DNA of 50,295 bases, taken from RGIG4576 sp964536025 (GTDB taxonomy: Bacteria > Bacteroidota > Bacteroidia > Bacteroidales > Muribaculaceae). Position 1 is the first letter of the stretch; each line of letters starts with the position of its first letter. Shown here piece after piece: positions 16,952 through 24,994 of this stretch. The stretch is from assembly GCA_964536025.1 (NCBI GenBank), contig CAZHXA010000015.1, positions 1 to 50,295 of the forward strand, read 5' to 3'. The position numbers and the translations under genes were made by a program. The notes beneath the pieces are model-generated. The model made no database searches, was not told the DNA's origin, and saw nothing but the letters and a program-made list of their open reading frames with translations.

Positions 16952-17031
16952 CAATATCCAATAATAATCACGACGACATTAATCAATGACACCGGCAGCA
17001 CATTAATATTTATAATATTTGAAGAAATCAT
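16948..17031 (-). CDS. ilv operon leader peptide
   Basis: A 27-residue open frame begins ATG ATT TCT TCA and encodes eight Ile, five Val and two Leu residues. The end is the run N-VVV-III-GYC, i.e. six consecutive Val/Ile codons shortly before the stop. Such composition is the hallmark of transcription-attenuation leader peptides. It lies about 15 bases downstream of the predicted transcription start, and its stop codon is embedded in the antiterminator arm. Upstream there is no Shine-Dalgarno sequence, as usual for this phylum. It is too short for routine gene calling. Function is inferred from composition and position. Confidence 0.85.
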   Translation of the reverse strand: MISSNIININVLPVSLINVVVIIIGYC

Positions 17032-17053
17032 ATTATTGTTTTTATTTGTTTTA

Positions 17054-17085
17054 CAAAGTTATTATATATTTTTCATAAACACAAA
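17054..17085 (-). promoter_or_regulatory. sigma-ABfr promoter of the ilv operon
   Basis: TTTG (17082-17085), a 20-base spacer and TAACTTTG (17054-17061) on the minus strand match the Bacteroidota consensus completely. Transcription would start near 17047, about 15 bases before the leader-peptide ATG. Confidence 0.85.
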
Positions 17086-17246
17086 CATTTTTCACAAAAA
17101 TAATTCATATTCTTTCAATTTATAACTTTATTAGACATTTTTATTACAATTACTCACATTCTCCAAACTCTATTTTAAAATATCACTCTTTTAAAATGCA
17201 TTTTCATTACAATCTTACTCCTTCCATATATCATAATTATTTTTAC

Positions 17247-17254
17247 TATCTTTG
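17247..17254 (+). promoter_or_regulatory. -7 element upstream of the TamL-like gene
   Basis: TATCTTTG fits TAnnTTTG. A matching -33 box is not obvious. If used, transcription begins near 17261, which places the upstream ATG at 17196 outside the mRNA and supports translation from 17292. Confidence 0.5.
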
Positions 17255-17291
17255 CACACACTTTTATGTAGAAACAATACTCTTTAATTAT

Positions 17292-19619
17292 ATGTATAAA
17301 AAATCCGGATTGATTCACATTCTGCTATACATTATTATGGTTATAGTATCTTGTGCATGTAGTTCAACAAAGCATGTACAAAAAAATCAATTATTGGTAA
17401 ATAAAGTAAGCATAAAAGTAAACGACAATAAAAAAGTAAAAGCCACAAATCTGATAAATTACCTGAAACAACAACCAAACCATTCAGTCTTAGGTGGTCT
17501 AAAATTACAACTTAGTCTATATAATTTATCAGGAAAAGACAGTACAAAAAGAGTAAACCAATGGCTTAGAAACATGGGCGAACCTCCTGTTGTTTATAAC
17601 CACGCACTCACTGAGGCTTCAATAAAAGAACTCAAGACATTGCTCGTCAACAAAGGTTATATTAATGCAAATGTAACAGTTGACACTTTCATAAATGCAA
17701 AAAAACGCAAAATTGACATAATTTACAATGTTAATACCGATGAACCTTATTACATTAAATCGGTTTCTTACAATATTCCCAATAATAATTTACGCGAATT
17801 AATTCTTGCCGATACTGCCGATTCAAAAATTAAACCAAACACAATTTTTGATCGCAACATATTAAGTACGCAACGCGATGAAATAACAAAAAAACTTAGA
17901 GAAAAAGGATATTACGCTTTCAACAAAGAGTATATAACCTTTACAGCCGATACTACCGAAGGTAGCAATGATGTTGACCTAACTCTCAACACAATGCCTC
18001 CTTATACAAATGAAAAAATGGAGTATTATACTTCACACAAACCTTTTTATGTGCGTAATGTAGTGTTTGTCACCAACTACAATCCGGTTACAATGCACAA
18101 CCCATCACAATACACCGCACAAGATACTTCTTACTATAATAATATCATCATTTTATATGGCGACTCCCATTACATTCGTCGCAAAACACTCGATGAATGT
18201 TGTTTTATTGAATCGGGAGAACTATATAACTCAAGTGACGTTACAAAAACATATCAAGCTCTTGGAAGATTAGGGATACTCAAATTTATTAACATCGAAA
18301 TGGTTCCAATAGGAGAAATAGATGGAAAAATTTGGCTTGATTCTTATATCCTTATTTCTCCCGGAAAATCGCAATCAATTTCTTTTTCACTTGAGGGAAC
18401 CAATTCAGAAGGTGATTTGGGATTTGGTATAGGTGCGGGTTATCAACATCGAAACATAGCAAGAGGTGCTGAGGTGCTGAACACAAAATTCAAAGCTTCT
18501 TACGAAAGTTTATCGGGCGACTTAAACGGACTAATAAACAAAAATTACTCTGAATATTCGGGAGAAATAGGTATAACCTATCCAAAATTCAAAGCTCCAT
18601 TCTTAAAAAAGAGTTTCAAACAAAAGATTTTGGCATCAACCGAAATATCCACTCAATTCAACTATCAAGAACGTCCGGAATACACTCGTATCATTGCCGG
18701 TGCCGCTTATAAATACATTTGGAAAGAAAGAAACAAGAACACTCGCCACACTGTAACATTGCTTGATGTGAATTATGTATATCTTCCCGAAAGCAAAATA
18801 AACTTCCTCGACAGTATTCAAAACCCGCTTTTAAGATATTCCTATGAAGACCACTTTATCATGCGTTTCGGATATTCTTTCTACCATAGCAACAAAAAAG
18901 AACGAGATTTATTAAATTCTCCGTTCCAAGAAAATGTTTATACAATACGTGCGGGAGCCGAAACAGCCGGAAACATTTTATACGGTATATCAAAAGCATC
19001 TGATGCTACTAAAAGAGGTGGAGCTTATGAAGTTTTCGGAATTCGTTATTCTCAATATGCAAAATTTGATTTTGACTATTCTTTAACGCACAATTTCACC
19101 CCAAGAAGTTCTTTATCATTCAGAGTGGGTACAGGTGTAGCCATTCCTTATGGTAATTCCACCGTACTGCCTTTTGAAAAGCGTTTTTATGCCGGCGGAG
19201 CAAATAGTGTACGCGGATGGGGAGTGAGAACACTTGGTCCCGGAAGCTACGATGGCAAAAATTCGGTAAATAGTTTTATTTATCAATGCGGAGACATACG
19301 TTTTGATATAAATCTTGAATATCGAACAAAACTATTTTGGGTAATGGAACTCGGTGCATTTATTGATGCCGGTAACATTTGGACCATTCACGACTATGAA
19401 GATCAGCCGGGAGGCGTATTCAAAATAAATCAATTTTACAAACAGATAGCGGCATCCTATGGTTTAGGGCTTCGAATGGACTTCGAATACTTTTTGTTAA
19501 GATTTGACGTCGGAATGAAAGCTCATAATCCGGCTGAAGGACAAGAACGATGGCCGATAATTCATCCGCGATGGAAAAGAGACTCGGCATTTCACTTCTC
19601 TGTGGGATACCCATTCTAA
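17292..19619 (+). CDS. BamA/TamA-family outer-membrane lipoprotein (TamL-like)
   Basis: The protein has 775 residues from this start. The chosen N-terminus has Lys residues, a hydrophobic stretch and the lipobox I18-V19-S20-C21, so it is probably a lipoprotein. An in-frame ATG at 17196 would add 32 residues that spoil the signal and lies upstream of the likely promoter. After POTRA-like repeats (about 30-350) comes the Omp85 barrel, with 'GFGIGAGYQHRNIARGAEVL' and the hallmark 'RFYAGGANSVRGWGVRTLGPG' (VRG(Y/W) lid motif), ending in a C-terminal Phe. TamL is the lipidated TamA relative known from Bacteroidota. No tamB lies beside it here. A phosphatase gene follows after 15 bases. Confidence 0.9.
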   Translation: MYKKSGLIHILLYIIMVIVSCACSSTKHVQKNQLLVNKVSIKVNDNKKVKATNLINYLKQQPNHSVLGGLKLQLSLYNLSGKDSTKRVNQWLRNMGEPPVVYNHALTEASIKELKTLLVNKGYINANVTVDTFINAKKRKIDIIYNVNTDEPYYIKSVSYNIPNNNLRELILADTADSKIKPNTIFDRNILSTQRDEITKKLREKGYYAFNKEYITFTADTTEGSNDVDLTLNTMPPYTNEKMEYYTSHKPFYVRNVVFVTNYNPVTMHNPSQYTAQDTSYYNNIIILYGDSHYIRRKTLDECCFIESGELYNSSDVTKTYQALGRLGILKFINIEMVPIGEIDGKIWLDSYILISPGKSQSISFSLEGTNSEGDLGFGIGAGYQHRNIARGAEVLNTKFKASYESLSGDLNGLINKNYSEYSGEIGITYPKFKAPFLKKSFKQKILASTEISTQFNYQERPEYTRIIAGAAYKYIWKERNKNTRHTVTLLDVNYVYLPESKINFLDSIQNPLLRYSYEDHFIMRFGYSFYHSNKKERDLLNSPFQENVYTIRAGAETAGNILYGISKASDATKRGGAYEVFGIRYSQYAKFDFDYSLTHNFTPRSSLSFRVGTGVAIPYGNSTVLPFEKRFYAGGANSVRGWGVRTLGPGSYDGKNSVNSFIYQCGDIRFDINLEYRTKLFWVMELGAFIDAGNIWTIHDYEDQPGGVFKINQFYKQIAASYGLGLRMDFEYFLLRFDVGMKAHNPAEGQERWPIIHPRWKRDSAFHFSVGYPF

Positions 19620-19634
19620 AAGAAACATCAATTT

Positions 19635-20306
19635 ATGAAAAAATTAGCAATTTTTGATCTTGACGGTACACTTCTCAACTCAATTGATGATTTAGGTAAA
19701 GCAGCCAATTATGCTCTCGAACAAAAAGGGTTTCCCATTCACAATATGGCAAACTACCCTTTCCTTGTTGGAAACGGAGTGAGAAACTTGCTGTTACGAG
19801 CTTTACCCGAAGATGCAAGAACCGAAAGTGTGATTAATGACGCTTTGAAAATTTTCAAAGAATACTATAACGAGCATAATTGCGACTATACAACCCCATA
19901 CGAAGGTATTTCTGAATTGCTTGAAGCACTTTCCCTAATTGATGTAAAAATAGCTGTAGCATCCAATAAATACCAACAAGCTACCGAAAAAATAGTAAAA
20001 CACTATTTTCCAAACATAGAATTTGTGGCTATAAACGGACAAAAAGAAGGCGTTCCGGTAAAGCCGGATCCTTCAATAGTATTTGACATATTATCTAAAG
20101 CCGGAACTACCAAAGACGAAACAATCTTCATAGGTGATTCAGGCGTCGATATGGACACGGCACGCCGTGCATGCATCGATTCAATAGGTGTTACATGGGG
20201 ATTTCGACCAGAAAAAGAACTCATCGAGCATTTTGCCGACACAATAGTACACAAGCCAAGTCAAATTCTTGATATAGTTAAAAATTATTCAACAAAATTA
20301 ATCTAA
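19635..20306 (+). CDS. gph: phosphoglycolate-phosphatase-like HAD hydrolase
   Basis: The 223-residue protein carries HAD motif I 'AIFDLDGTLLNS', a helical cap (about 18-80), motif II 'VASNK', the motif III Lys in 'VKPDPSIVFDIL', and motif IV 'IFIGDSGVDMDTARRA'. This is the pattern of Gph, which removes 2-phosphoglycolate, but related phosphatases share it. It is 15 bases downstream of the TamL-like gene and likely cotranscribed. A specific substrate cannot be read from the sequence. Confidence 0.88.
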   Translation: MKKLAIFDLDGTLLNSIDDLGKAANYALEQKGFPIHNMANYPFLVGNGVRNLLLRALPEDARTESVINDALKIFKEYYNEHNCDYTTPYEGISELLEALSLIDVKIAVASNKYQQATEKIVKHYFPNIEFVAINGQKEGVPVKPDPSIVFDILSKAGTTKDETIFIGDSGVDMDTARRACIDSIGVTWGFRPEKELIEHFADTIVHKPSQILDIVKNYSTKLI

Positions 20307-20311
20307 ACTAA

Positions 20312-20343
20312 ATTGTTATTTAGTAAAAATAGTCCTACCTTTG
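20312..20343 (+). promoter_or_regulatory. sigma-ABfr promoter of the AspT/YidE-type transporter
   Basis: ATTG (20312-20315), a 20-base spacer and TACCTTTG (20336-20343) fit the consensus with one mismatch in the upstream box. The start codon is at 20412, giving a leader of about 60 bases. Confidence 0.72.
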
Positions 20344-20411
20344 CAAAAGTTTTCAAAAATCGGGATTTATAGCATATAATTCCACTACACAATTAACATT
20401 TTTCCCAAATT

Positions 20412-22088
20412 ATGGAATGGATTACAGATTTATTATTTAACAACGATTCAATAGCACATGCAATTCTTTTATATGCATTTGTTATTGCTTTTGGCGTATT
20501 TTTAGGAAAAGTAAAAATTTTCGGAGTATCACTCGGTGTTACTTTTGTACTTTTTGTGGGTCTGTTGGTTGGTCACTTTGGATTTTCAGTAAACACCAAC
20601 ACATTAAAGTTTATTCAAGATTTTGGACTTATCTTGTTCATTTTCTCGATAGGACTTCAAGTGGGACCCGGATTTTTCTCCTCATTCAAAAAAGGAGGTT
20701 TGTTGCTAAACGGATTGGCTGTATTAATCATCACACTTAATATAGCCGTTGCTCTAACAATTTATTACACAGCAGGCAACGTATCAATCACCGATATGGT
20801 AGGTATCTTATCAGGTGCTGTAACAAATACTCCGGGACTTGGTGCCGCACAACAAACACTCACCGAAATACAAGGAGCTGGAGCCGCCGAAGCTATCAAA
20901 GGCATGTCAATGGGATATGCAGCGGCCTACCCTCTTGGTGTTGTAGGTATTATCCTTTCAATGATTTTGCTAAAAGTTATATTCAATATAAAATTGGAAG
21001 ATGAAGCACAAAAATTGGAAGAAGATAACAATCAAAGCCAATTAATGCCTTATGTTATTACATTGCGTGCCGAAAATTCAGGTATTTTCAACAAAACAGT
21101 TAAAGAAATACACGATGTAATAGGTAGAAACTTCGTTATTTCCCGTATGTTGAGTGATGGTAAATACACTATTCCAACATCAGGAACAATAGTAAAAGAA
21201 GGAGATTTATTACTCATCGTCATTTCGGTACAAGATGAAGCAGCTTATACCACTATTATAGGTTCTAAAGTTGAACATGATTGGGAAGTAGAAAGCAGTC
21301 CTGTTGTTTCTCGACGCATACTTATTACCAATAGTCAAATAAACGGTAAAAAATTAGGTACAATGCGTCTACATGCAGGTTACCGTCTTAATGTAACACG
21401 CATCAACCGTGCCGGTGTAGATTTATTAGCAAGCCCTAACCTTGCTCTACAAATGGGCGACCGCATAACAGTTGTAGGTAACATCAACGACATCGACCGA
21501 CTTGCCTCAAAACTTGGAAACTCATTGAAACGCCTTAACGAGCCAAACATATTCACAATGTTCATCGGAATATTGCTTGGTATAATCTTAGGTTCTATCC
21601 CATTTGCATTGCCCGGCATGTCAGTTCCTATGAAGCTCGGTCTTGCAGGTGGTCCACTTATCGTAGCTATCCTATTAAGTCGTTTCGGCTATAAGATAAA
21701 AGTTATTACATACACTTCATCGGCTGCCAATTTGTTATTGCGTGAAATAGGTATATGCTTATTCCTTGCATCAGTAGGAATAGCTGCAGGTGCAGGTTTC
21801 GCCGAAACAGTATTCAATGCAACCGGGGCTATGTGGGTGCTTTACGGATTCCTAATCACATTCATTCCGCTACTAATAGTAAGCATCATTGCCCGTGCAA
21901 AATATAAAATTAACTACTTCTCGATAATAGGTTTGCTTTCAGGAGGTACAACTGACCCACCTGCATTGGCTTATGCTAATAAGACTGCAAACAACGATGC
22001 TCCGGCAGTAGCTTATTCTACAGTTTACCCGCTAACAATGTTCTTGCGAGTAATCACAGCACAATTAATCATACTATTCCTTGCTTAA
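20412..22088 (+). CDS. AspT/YidE-family putative transporter
   Basis: The 558-residue membrane protein has two homologous blocks of about five to six hydrophobic helices (residues ~10-195 and ~380-558). They flank a cytosolic loop with two TrkA-C (RCK_C) domains (~205-290 and ~295-370). Signatures of the aspartate:alanine exchanger family repeat in both halves: 'LSGAVTNTPGLGAAQQTL' and 'LSGGTTDPPALAYANKTA'. AspT itself exchanges aspartate for alanine; YidE-type homologues in Bacteroidota have no assigned substrate. It is monocistronic, with its own promoter and terminator. Confidence 0.9.
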   Translation: MEWITDLLFNNDSIAHAILLYAFVIAFGVFLGKVKIFGVSLGVTFVLFVGLLVGHFGFSVNTNTLKFIQDFGLILFIFSIGLQVGPGFFSSFKKGGLLLNGLAVLIITLNIAVALTIYYTAGNVSITDMVGILSGAVTNTPGLGAAQQTLTEIQGAGAAEAIKGMSMGYAAAYPLGVVGIILSMILLKVIFNIKLEDEAQKLEEDNNQSQLMPYVITLRAENSGIFNKTVKEIHDVIGRNFVISRMLSDGKYTIPTSGTIVKEGDLLLIVISVQDEAAYTTIIGSKVEHDWEVESSPVVSRRILITNSQINGKKLGTMRLHAGYRLNVTRINRAGVDLLASPNLALQMGDRITVVGNINDIDRLASKLGNSLKRLNEPNIFTMFIGILLGIILGSIPFALPGMSVPMKLGLAGGPLIVAILLSRFGYKIKVITYTSSAANLLLREIGICLFLASVGIAAGAGFAETVFNATGAMWVLYGFLITFIPLLIVSIIARAKYKINYFSIIGLLSGGTTDPPALAYANKTANNDAPAVAYSTVYPLTMFLRVITAQLIILFLA

Positions 22089-22111
22089 GGAATAATAATC
22101 CCCAAATAAAT

Positions 22112-22157
22112 AAAGACAGAGATTCTTATGTGTAGAAAAATCTCTGTCTTTATTTTT
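22112..22157 (+). terminator. terminator of the AspT/YidE-type gene
   Basis: AAAGACAGAGATT (22112-22124) pairs with AATCTCTGTCTTT (22139-22151) and is followed by a T-rich run. It begins 24 bases after the transporter stop codon. Confidence 0.9.
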
Positions 22158-22175
22158 ATAAACGTGTTACCCCCT

Positions 22176-22207
22176 ATTTTTTTAGCTTAGTAATTTTTTT
22201 AGCGTAG
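22176..22207. repeat. short imperfect tandem repeat
   Basis: ATTTTTTTAGCTTAG (22176-22190) and ATTTTTTTAGCGTAG (22193-22207) differ at one base. They lie in a stretch (22158-22358) without a recognisable gene. An inverted pair GAGCTAA/TTAGCTC (22243-22249 and 22269-22275) follows. No function can be assigned. Confidence 0.5.
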
Positions 22208-22358
22208 GACGTAATTTTGGAATAATAAAGATTACATGTCGTGAGCTAAAGGTTTTGTCGATAAGAAATTAGCTCGGTAGCCATTATTAATTGTTTAAAA
22301 ATGTATTTTCCTCTTTCTATAATATCACCTTAACAAAGGTATAATTGTAAACGTAAGA

Positions 22359-22628
22359 TTATAGTTCTTGTAAAGAAGAATCACGACACCAGCTATAAAA
22401 TAAAGGCATTAAAGCACACATGAATATCAACGCTCCTACAATTATAAGTTTCATACTCATTGAAACAACTCCTATCATAACAATCAACGCACTTAATATA
22501 CTTATCACTATTATGACAGTATCGTTTTTACTATATGCATCAATCAATTTGCCGATTTTTGTTTGAATTTTTGTATACTCAACCGAAATCTCTCTGTTTT
22601 GAACCTGATTTAATGCCATTGTCTTCAT
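22359..22628 (-). CDS. small two-helix membrane protein of unknown function
   Basis: This 89-residue frame has an N-terminal soluble part with a basic, helical look ('QVQNREISVEYTKIQTKIGKLIDAYSKND'). Two adjacent hydrophobic helices follow (about 37-57 and 61-83) with a short turn, then a polar C-terminus. I do not recognise a family. It looks real because the hydrophobic pattern is clean and no better frame covers the region. A TAGTTTTG -7-like element sits about 40 bases upstream without a matching -33 box. It is isolated between two plus-strand genes. It might be a phage-shock-like or stress membrane peptide, but nothing in the sequence proves that. Confidence 0.6.
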   Translation of the reverse strand: MKTMALNQVQNREISVEYTKIQTKIGKLIDAYSKNDTVIIVISILSALIVMIGVVSMSMKLIIVGALIFMCALMPLFYSWCRDSSLQEL

Positions 22629-22864
22629 AATTTATCAGTTTTATACGTTAATTTTATTTACGCTACAAAACTATTACACACATGAGCAAAATATTTTCCC
22701 ATGTTTGCAAAATATTTTAAAAATCCAATTATCGTATTCATTAAGCACAAAATCACTGCAAAAATGTCAGTATTTTTCAAAATGGCATTTTTTTTGCATC
22801 TTAATCAAAATGGAAACACTAAATGTTATAAATTAATAATACAAAATTTAAAACTACATATATT

Positions 22865-24886
22865 ATGCAAAAAGGTTCAATCGGGGTAACTACCGAGAAC
22901 ATATTCCCCGTAATTAAAAAGTTCTTATATAGCGATCACGAAATATTTCTTCGCGAATTAGTATCCAATGCTGTAGATGCCACTCAAAAATTGCGTACGC
23001 TTGCTTCTCATGGCGAATTTAACGGTGTAATCAATGATACATCGGTTAATGTATCAATCGATAAAGAAAAAGGCACTTTGACTGTGAGCGACCACGGTAT
23101 AGGAATGACAGCCGAAGACATTGATAAATATATCAATCAAATTGCATTTTCCGGAGCGGAAGAGTTTCTTGAAAAATATAAAAATGAAGCCAATGCCATT
23201 ATCGGTCACTTCGGATTAGGTTTCTATTCGGCTTTCATGGTATCTAAAAAAGTGGAAATTCGCACATTATCTTATAAAGAAGGTGCTAAAGCCATGAGCT
23301 GGGTTTGCGATGGCAGTCCAGAATATGAAATGACTGAAATTGAAAAAGCAGAACGAGGCACCGACATCATTCTTTACATAGATGATGAAAGTAAAGAATT
23401 CCTTGAAAAATCTCGCATCGAATCACTTTTAAAGAAATATTGCCGATTCTTACCTGTCCCTGTTGTGTGTGGTAAGGTTCAAAAATGGGAAAAAGACAAA
23501 TATGTTGACACCGACGAAGATAACGTAATCAACAACGTAGAACCTCTATGGACAAAGAAACCTGCAGACTTGAAAGATGAAGATTATATCAAGTTTTATC
23601 ACGAATTGCATCCGGGACAAGATGACCCATTGTTTTGGATTCACTTAAATGTGGATTTCCCATTCAACTTAACAGGTATTCTTTATTTTCCTAAAATAAA
23701 GAATAACATAGAAATAAATAAAAACCGTATTCAACTATATTGCAACCAAGTGTATGTAACCGACCAAGTAGAAGGCGTGGTTCCAGATTTCTTGATGCTA
23801 CTTCAAGGTGTTATTGATTCTCCTGATATTCCATTAAATGTGTCTCGTTCTTATCTACAAAGCGATGCAAACGTGAAGAAAATATCGTCACACATTACAA
23901 AGAAAGTATCTTCTCGCCTTGAAGAAATCGCTAAGAAAAACCGTAGCACTTTTGAAGAAAAATGGGATGACATTAAGTTATTCATCGAATATGGTATGCT
24001 TACAGATGAAAAATTCTGCGAATCGGCTATGAAATATGCTCTTTTCACCGATACCGAAAATAAGCATTTCAATTTTGAAGAATACAAGACTCTTATTAAA
24101 GATACTCAAACCGATAAAGACGGAAATTTGATCTATCTTTACGCAACCAATAAAGAAGACCAATATACTCATATCAACGCTGCCACAGCAAAAGGTTATA
24201 GTGTACTTATGATGAACGGTCAACTTGATTCTCATTTCATCGGTTTGCTTGAACAAAAATTTGAAAAGAGCCACTTTGCTCGCGTAGATGCCGATGTTAT
24301 AAGCAATCTAATCAAAAAAGAGGATAAGAAAGAAACCGACATCACTCCATTGCAACGCACTATCTTGACAACTTTATTCAAATCACAGATTCCCGCAATT
24401 GAAAAAAGTGATTTCTTCGTAACATTTGAAGCTCTTAGCGATGATTCTCACCCTATAATACTCACCCAAAGCGAATATATGCGACGCATGAAGGATATGG
24501 CTGCATTGCAACCAGGCATGAGTTTCTATGGTGAAATGCCCGACAGCTACAATATGATTATCAATACAGAGCATCCGGTAATAAAGAGTGTAACTGCCGA
24601 AGCCGAAGCTGCCTTGAAATCAGCAGTTGAACCACTTGAATCTTCTCTTGCCGAAACTAATAAGGCTCTTGAAGACGCTCGTAAAAACGAAAACAAAAAA
24701 GAAGAAGCAACCGCTCATGAAAAGAAAGCTGAAGAAATTCGCAATGAAGAAAGTAAACTCATAAGCGAATATGCAAACGGCAACGACAAAGTTAAGCAAC
24801 TTGTTGACATTGCATTGCTTGGCAATGGATTATTAAAAGGTGAATCGTTGAATAATTTCTTAAAACGTTCTATCGACTTACTATAA
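22865..24886 (+). CDS. htpG: molecular chaperone HtpG (Hsp90)
   Basis: HtpG is an ATP-driven cytosolic chaperone. The 673-residue protein starts 'MQKGSIGVTTENIFPVIKKF' and shows the GHKL ATP-binding motifs 'ELVSNAVDATQKL', 'DHGIGMTAEDI' and 'GHFGLGFYSAFMV' in the first 215 residues. The middle domain has the catalytic-loop Arg ('LNVSRSYLQSD'), and the C-terminal dimerisation domain includes a Glu/Lys-rich coiled segment (about 585-640). Length is slightly above the E. coli protein (624), as usual in Bacteroidota. I see no CIRCE element upstream, and no clean sigma-ABfr promoter in the 236-base gap before it. Confidence 0.97.
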   Translation: MQKGSIGVTTENIFPVIKKFLYSDHEIFLRELVSNAVDATQKLRTLASHGEFNGVINDTSVNVSIDKEKGTLTVSDHGIGMTAEDIDKYINQIAFSGAEEFLEKYKNEANAIIGHFGLGFYSAFMVSKKVEIRTLSYKEGAKAMSWVCDGSPEYEMTEIEKAERGTDIILYIDDESKEFLEKSRIESLLKKYCRFLPVPVVCGKVQKWEKDKYVDTDEDNVINNVEPLWTKKPADLKDEDYIKFYHELHPGQDDPLFWIHLNVDFPFNLTGILYFPKIKNNIEINKNRIQLYCNQVYVTDQVEGVVPDFLMLLQGVIDSPDIPLNVSRSYLQSDANVKKISSHITKKVSSRLEEIAKKNRSTFEEKWDDIKLFIEYGMLTDEKFCESAMKYALFTDTENKHFNFEEYKTLIKDTQTDKDGNLIYLYATNKEDQYTHINAATAKGYSVLMMNGQLDSHFIGLLEQKFEKSHFARVDADVISNLIKKEDKKETDITPLQRTILTTLFKSQIPAIEKSDFFVTFEALSDDSHPIILTQSEYMRRMKDMAALQPGMSFYGEMPDSYNMIINTEHPVIKSVTAEAEAALKSAVEPLESSLAETNKALEDARKNENKKEEATAHEKKAEEIRNEESKLISEYANGNDKVKQLVDIALLGNGLLKGESLNNFLKRSIDLL

Positions 24887-24902
24887 TACCTTTATATAAC
24901 AT

Positions 24903-24947
24903 AAAAAAACTGGTGTTCCAAAAAATTTTGGAACACCAGTTTTTTTA
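24903..24947. terminator. bidirectional terminator between htpG and malQ
   Basis: ACTGGTGTTCCAAAA and TTTTGGAACACCAGT form a perfect stem around a 4-base centre, with A7 on the left and T7 on the right. It lies between the convergent stops at 24886 and 24995. Confidence 0.93.
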
Positions 24948-24994
24948 TCATTTTACACAACCGAAGTTGAGAATCTAAACATATTATATAATGC

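Noticed and set aside
17196..17291. Upstream ATG of the TamL-like gene
   Set aside because: It lies before the likely transcription start (TATCTTTG at 17247-17254) and would place 32 polar/aromatic residues in front of a good lipoprotein signal.
22680..22864. CIRCE or heat-shock operator upstream of htpG
   Set aside because: No GCACTC/GAGTGC inverted repeat is present, and no full TTTG/TAnnTTTG pair could be found.
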